DNA from: Phytomonospora sp040655735
GTDB taxonomy: Bacteria; Actinomycetota; Actinomycetes; Mycobacteriales; Micromonosporaceae
NCBI RefSeq assembly: GCF_040655735.1
Contig: NZ_JBFAKK010000007.1
Location: 310,001-374,000, forward strand
Direction: 5' to 3'
Length of the DNA: 64,000 bases
Program-made: the position numbers and the translations under genes
Shown here: in pieces, positions 60,588 through 64,000 of the stretch
How positions within the stretch are numbered: the stretch's first letter is position 1
Layout: each line of letters opens with the position of its first letter
Notes under the pieces: model-generated
The model's database searches: none
What the model saw: the letters and a program-made list of their open reading frames with translations, nothing else
Told to the model about the DNA's origin: nothing

Positions 60588-61004
60588 ATGACGCACTTCG
60601 CGGACTTCACGGTGTACGACTACCTCGAACCCGAGCAGCGTGATCCGAGGAGCCGCAAGCCGATGCTCAACGTCGGCTGGCTCGACCCGGCTCACGAGTA
60701 CCCGATGGTCGACGCCGATCCGGCGCTGGTCGAGGCGTTGCTCGCGCTGGTGGTCGACGTCCGGCACGAGATGCGGGGCATGCAGGCCTGCGAGTTCTGC
60801 CCCGAGCCGGTGTGCCCGGTGCTCACCAACCCGCATGACCCGGGAGGGCGGACCCTGCTCGGCAACGGCGAGATCCACGTCGTCGGCAACGGCATGCGCT
60901 TCGCCGCCCCCACGATGGTCATCCACTACATCGACGAGCACTACTACCGCCCGCCCGACGAGTTCGCCGCCGCCGCGCTGCGCCACGCGGCGCGCCTGGC
61001 CTGA
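60588..61004 (+). CDS. DUF7919-like protein
   Basis: A 138-residue protein. Its features are MTHFADFTVYDYL, MLNVGWLDPAHEYP, CEFCPEPVCP, then GNGEIHVVGNGMRFAAP and VIHYIDEHYYRPPDEF. This order of a two-cysteine pocket and an IHYI-x-H-x-Y-x-PP end is that of the DUF7919 group, common in actinomycetes and of unknown role. The ATG at 60588 follows GGGAGG. Confidence 0.72.
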   Translation: MTHFADFTVYDYLEPEQRDPRSRKPMLNVGWLDPAHEYPMVDADPALVEALLALVVDVRHEMRGMQACEFCPEPVCPVLTNPHDPGGRTLLGNGEIHVVGNGMRFAAPTMVIHYIDEHYYRPPDEFAAAALRHAARLA

Positions 61005-61114
61005 GAATGCCCCGGCCGGGCGCGGCTGAGGCGGGTGCCCGGTGACCGCGGTGGATCCTGCCGCCATGCGGTCCGGCGATTGACTCCCCGTGAGCGCCGT
61101 GGACACAATGGCGC

Positions 61115-61318
61115 ATGGGATACCGGTACACATGCAGCAAATGCGGCAGCGAGTACGGCCAAGGCGGAGGCGGTCACACCGGCGGGTCCGAGTACATCTG
61201 CGCGTCCTGCGCGCCGCGGACGAGCGCGTCCGGGAGCAGCGGCGGGTGCGCCGTCGTCGCGTTCCTTCTGTTCGCCTTACCGGTCGCCACGGCGGCCGCG
61301 TGGATGATCGTCGGCTGA
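61115..61318 (+). CDS. Small zinc-finger membrane protein
   Basis: A 67-residue protein. It begins YRYTCSKCGSEYG and has YICASC, a likely zinc ribbon. One C-terminal membrane helix follows (CAVVAFLLFALPVATAAAWMIV). Codon use fits the neighbours. The ribosome site is poor, so the call is tentative. Confidence 0.55.
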   Translation: MGYRYTCSKCGSEYGQGGGGHTGGSEYICASCAPRTSASGSSGGCAVVAFLLFALPVATAAAWMIVG

Positions 61319-61412
61319 CGCGCTCCTCGCGCGGTGAACGAACCCACCCCGCCCCACCTGGCCCTGGGCGCGCACGCCCCCGCCCCGGTCACCGGGGCGG
61401 GGACTGGCACGC

Positions 61413-61820
61413 CTATCGCACGGGCGCCGATACCGGGCTGTTGTGGTAGGCCGCGATCAGCCACCGGCCGTCGCGCTTCTCGAAGACCCAGGTGCAGTTC
61501 ACCTTCCCCGCCTCCGGGACCTCCTTCTGGCCCGGGAACAGGATGCCCGCCTCGCTGATGACGACGGCCACGTCCCGGCCGGCGAAGCGGATTCCGAGCC
61601 GCCGGTCGTGGGTCGAGGTGCCCTTCAGCGGTCCTGCGAAGCCGAGTGCCATGGCGTCGCGGATCGCGTCGCGTCCCTCACGCAGCGAACCGGGCATGAC
61701 CGCGGTGGCGTCCTCGGTGTAGTCGGCGACCATGCCCTCGGCGTCGCCGGCTTCCCACGCCTTGTAGGAGTCGGCCAGCACCGCGTTGACGGCGGCCTCG
61801 TCGTCGGCACGACTGTTCAA
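61413..61820 (-). CDS. SgcJ/EcaC-like NTF2-fold protein
   Basis: A 135-residue NTF2/SnoaL-type protein. It shows VNAVLADSYKAWEAGDAEGMVADYTEDATAVMPG at the start and CTWVFEKRDGRWLIAAYHNS at the end, the pattern of the SgcJ/EcaC family. Members bind or modify small hydrophobic molecules; no activity can be named here. It lies 78 bases beyond the end of the ECF sigma gene and runs in the same direction. Confidence 0.82.
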   Translation of the reverse strand: MNSRADDEAAVNAVLADSYKAWEAGDAEGMVADYTEDATAVMPGSLREGRDAIRDAMALGFAGPLKGTSTHDRRLGIRFAGRDVAVVISEAGILFPGQKEVPEAGKVNCTWVFEKRDGRWLIAAYHNSPVSAPVR

Positions 61821-61898
61821 TGGAATTCCTCCTGCTCGAACGGTTCGCCGGGTCGTTCCGGCGAACTCACCGGTACATACCTGCGGCGCGGCCGAAAC

Positions 61899-62876
<978 letters not shown>

Positions 62877-63066
62877 CTCGTCTCCGCTCCCGTCCCCGGT
62901 CGACGCCGGGGCACAGGGATGATGACAGATCCCGCCGGGCGCCGGGCAGACCCGCTCCCCGGAAAGATCCCCGCCGATAGCCTCACCACGGATGTCGAGA
63001 ACCGCCCCCCGGCTTCGTCCCAGGGGTGCGGCGGCGAAACGGCCGCCCGAGACGGAGGATGCGCAG

Positions 63067-63477
63067 ATGGCCAAGTACCTGTTGCTCAAGCACTACCGCG
63101 GCGGCCCGGACAAGCACCCGAACGCCGAGGCGAGGATGGAGCAGTGGACGCCCGAGGAGATCACCGCGCACATCGAGTTCATGGGCAAGGTCGCCGACGA
63201 CCTGCGTGAACGCGGCGAGTACGTCGACTCCCAGGCGCTGGTCCCCGACGGCGAGTTCGTCCGCTACGGCGGCGAGGGCAAGCCGCCGGTCACCGACGGC
63301 CCCTTCGCCGAGACGAAGGACCTCATCGCCGGCTGGATGATCATCGACGTCGAGTCGAAGGAGCGCGCCCACGAGGCCGCCGCCTACCTGTCCTCGGCGC
63401 CAGGCAAGGACGGCAAGCCGCTGTACGAATGGCTTGAGGTCCGGCCGTTCATGGGCGACCCGTCCTGCGTGGAGTGA
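63067..63477 (+). CDS. YciI/YCII-related (DGPF-type) protein
   Basis: A 136-residue protein of the YCII-related family. It shows MAKYLLLKHYRGG at the start and the diagnostic VTDGPFAETKDLIAGWMIIDV block. Proteins of this kind are almost always encoded beside ECF42-type sigma factors, as here. The gap to the sigma gene is 10 bases, so they are co-transcribed. The biochemical role is not settled. Confidence 0.92.
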   Translation: MAKYLLLKHYRGGPDKHPNAEARMEQWTPEEITAHIEFMGKVADDLRERGEYVDSQALVPDGEFVRYGGEGKPPVTDGPFAETKDLIAGWMIIDVESKERAHEAAAYLSSAPGKDGKPLYEWLEVRPFMGDPSCVE

Positions 63478-63487
63478 CCCGGTCCCG

Positions 63488-64000
63488 ATGATCTCCGCCC
63501 ACCTGCTCCGGGACCTGACACCGCAGATCCTGGGCGTCCTCGTCCGCCGCGGAGCCGACTTCGTGGCGGCCGAGGACGCCGTCCAGGAGGCGCTCGTGGA
63601 GGCCGTGCGCGGCTGGCGCGAAGGCGCGCCCGACGACCCCAAGGGGTGGCTGGTCACCGTCGCCTGGCGCAAGTTCCTGGACGCGCGGCGCTCGGCGTCG
63701 GCGCGGGCCCTGCGCGAGGTCGCGGTGACGCGCGAGCCGCCCGCGGGCCCCGCCGAGCACACCGACGACACGCTGCTGCTGCTCAGCCGCTGCTGCCACC
63801 CCGCTCTCACGCCCGCGTCGGCGATCGCGCTGACGCTTCGCGCGGTCGGCGGCCTGACGACCGCGCAGATCGCGCGCGCGTTCCTGGTCCCCGAGGCGAC
63901 GATGGCGCAGCGCATCTCCCGCGCCAAGCGCACGCTGGCGGGCCAGCGCTTCGAGGAGCCCGGCGACGCGCGGTCGGTCCTGCGCGTGCTCTACCTGATG
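63488..64000 (+). CDS. ECF42-type sigma factor (partial, runs off window)
   Basis: The first 171 codons are visible. Region 2 is AAEDAVQEALVEAVRGWREG with DDPKGWLVTVAWRKFLDARR, and region 4 begins at LTLRAVGGLTTAQIARAFLVPEATMAQRISRAKRTL. The linker DTLLLLSRCCHPAL is typical of the ECF42 group, which carries a long C-terminal domain beyond region 4. It is coupled with the YciI-family gene upstream. The rest lies outside the window. Confidence 0.92.
   Translation, partial: MISAHLLRDLTPQILGVLVRRGADFVAAEDAVQEALVEAVRGWREGAPDDPKGWLVTVAWRKFLDARRSASARALREVAVTREPPAGPAEHTDDTLLLLSRCCHPALTPASAIALTLRAVGGLTTAQIARAFLVPEATMAQRISRAKRTLAGQRFEEPGDARSVLRVLYLM

Overview
The window is high-GC actinobacterial DNA. 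It has strong G/C third-position bias, many GTG starts, TGA/ATG 4-base overlaps, two AfsR/SARP-type regulators, an XRE(DUF5753)/DUF397 pair, a rex-hem operon and a SAM-IV riboswitch. A filamentous actinomycete of the Micromonosporales/Glycomycetales type is my inference; the sequence does not fix the genus.

Layout. 0-6.2 kb: a TetR regulator divergent from DUF4267, GNAT and DinB genes across a multi-site operator, then a translationally coupled ABC-2 exporter and two-component system. 6.2-12.4 kb: extracellular proteins, namely two tandem M23 peptidases with a SapA-like tail facing three tandem FG-GAP proteins, the first of which lacks its normal N terminus. 12.5-18.3 kb: a class V aminotransferase behind a SAM-IV riboswitch, PrsW, a VOC protein, a DUF1963 protein and a DHA2 exporter. 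18.3-22.9 kb: a large SARP-NTPase regulator, a DinB protein and a MerR-VOC fusion.

23.0-29.1 kb is a decayed prophage. It keeps a frameshifted antirepressor, an HNH nuclease, small and large terminase genes and a frameshifted, 3'-truncated portal gene. Cargo genes lie in the opposite direction inside it: two single-membrane-span proteins and a coupled pair made of a DddA-like (SCP1.201-like) deaminase toxin and an Imm1 immunity protein. This pair, placed exactly between terminase and portal, is the most interesting locus in the window.

29.1-35.2 kb: small actinomycete genes, a WhiJ/BldB-like XRE-DUF397 module, an APH-like kinase, DUF1707, an AI-2E family transporter and a lone Cpn10-like protein. 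35.5-41.5 kb: the Rex operator and rex-hemA-hemC-hemD(SUMT fusion)-hemB, the pathway from glutamyl-tRNA to uroporphyrinogen III, under redox (NADH/NAD+) control. 41.7-48.7 kb: an orphan Phd-type antitoxin, an esterase, a GNAT, an LPLTG-anchored surface protein, a membrane metallophosphoesterase, tRNA-Thr(CGT) and an orphan SUKH-3 immunity protein.

48.9-64 kb: a PknB-type receptor kinase, TetR/NmrA, a BTRD1-repeat membrane protein beside a full AfsR-type regulator, a divergent DHA2 exporter with its TetR, a serine hydrolase, small zinc-ribbon and DUF7919 proteins, an SgcJ-like protein, a SnoaL-tailed ECF sigma factor, and a YciI protein with an ECF42-type sigma factor cut by the window end.
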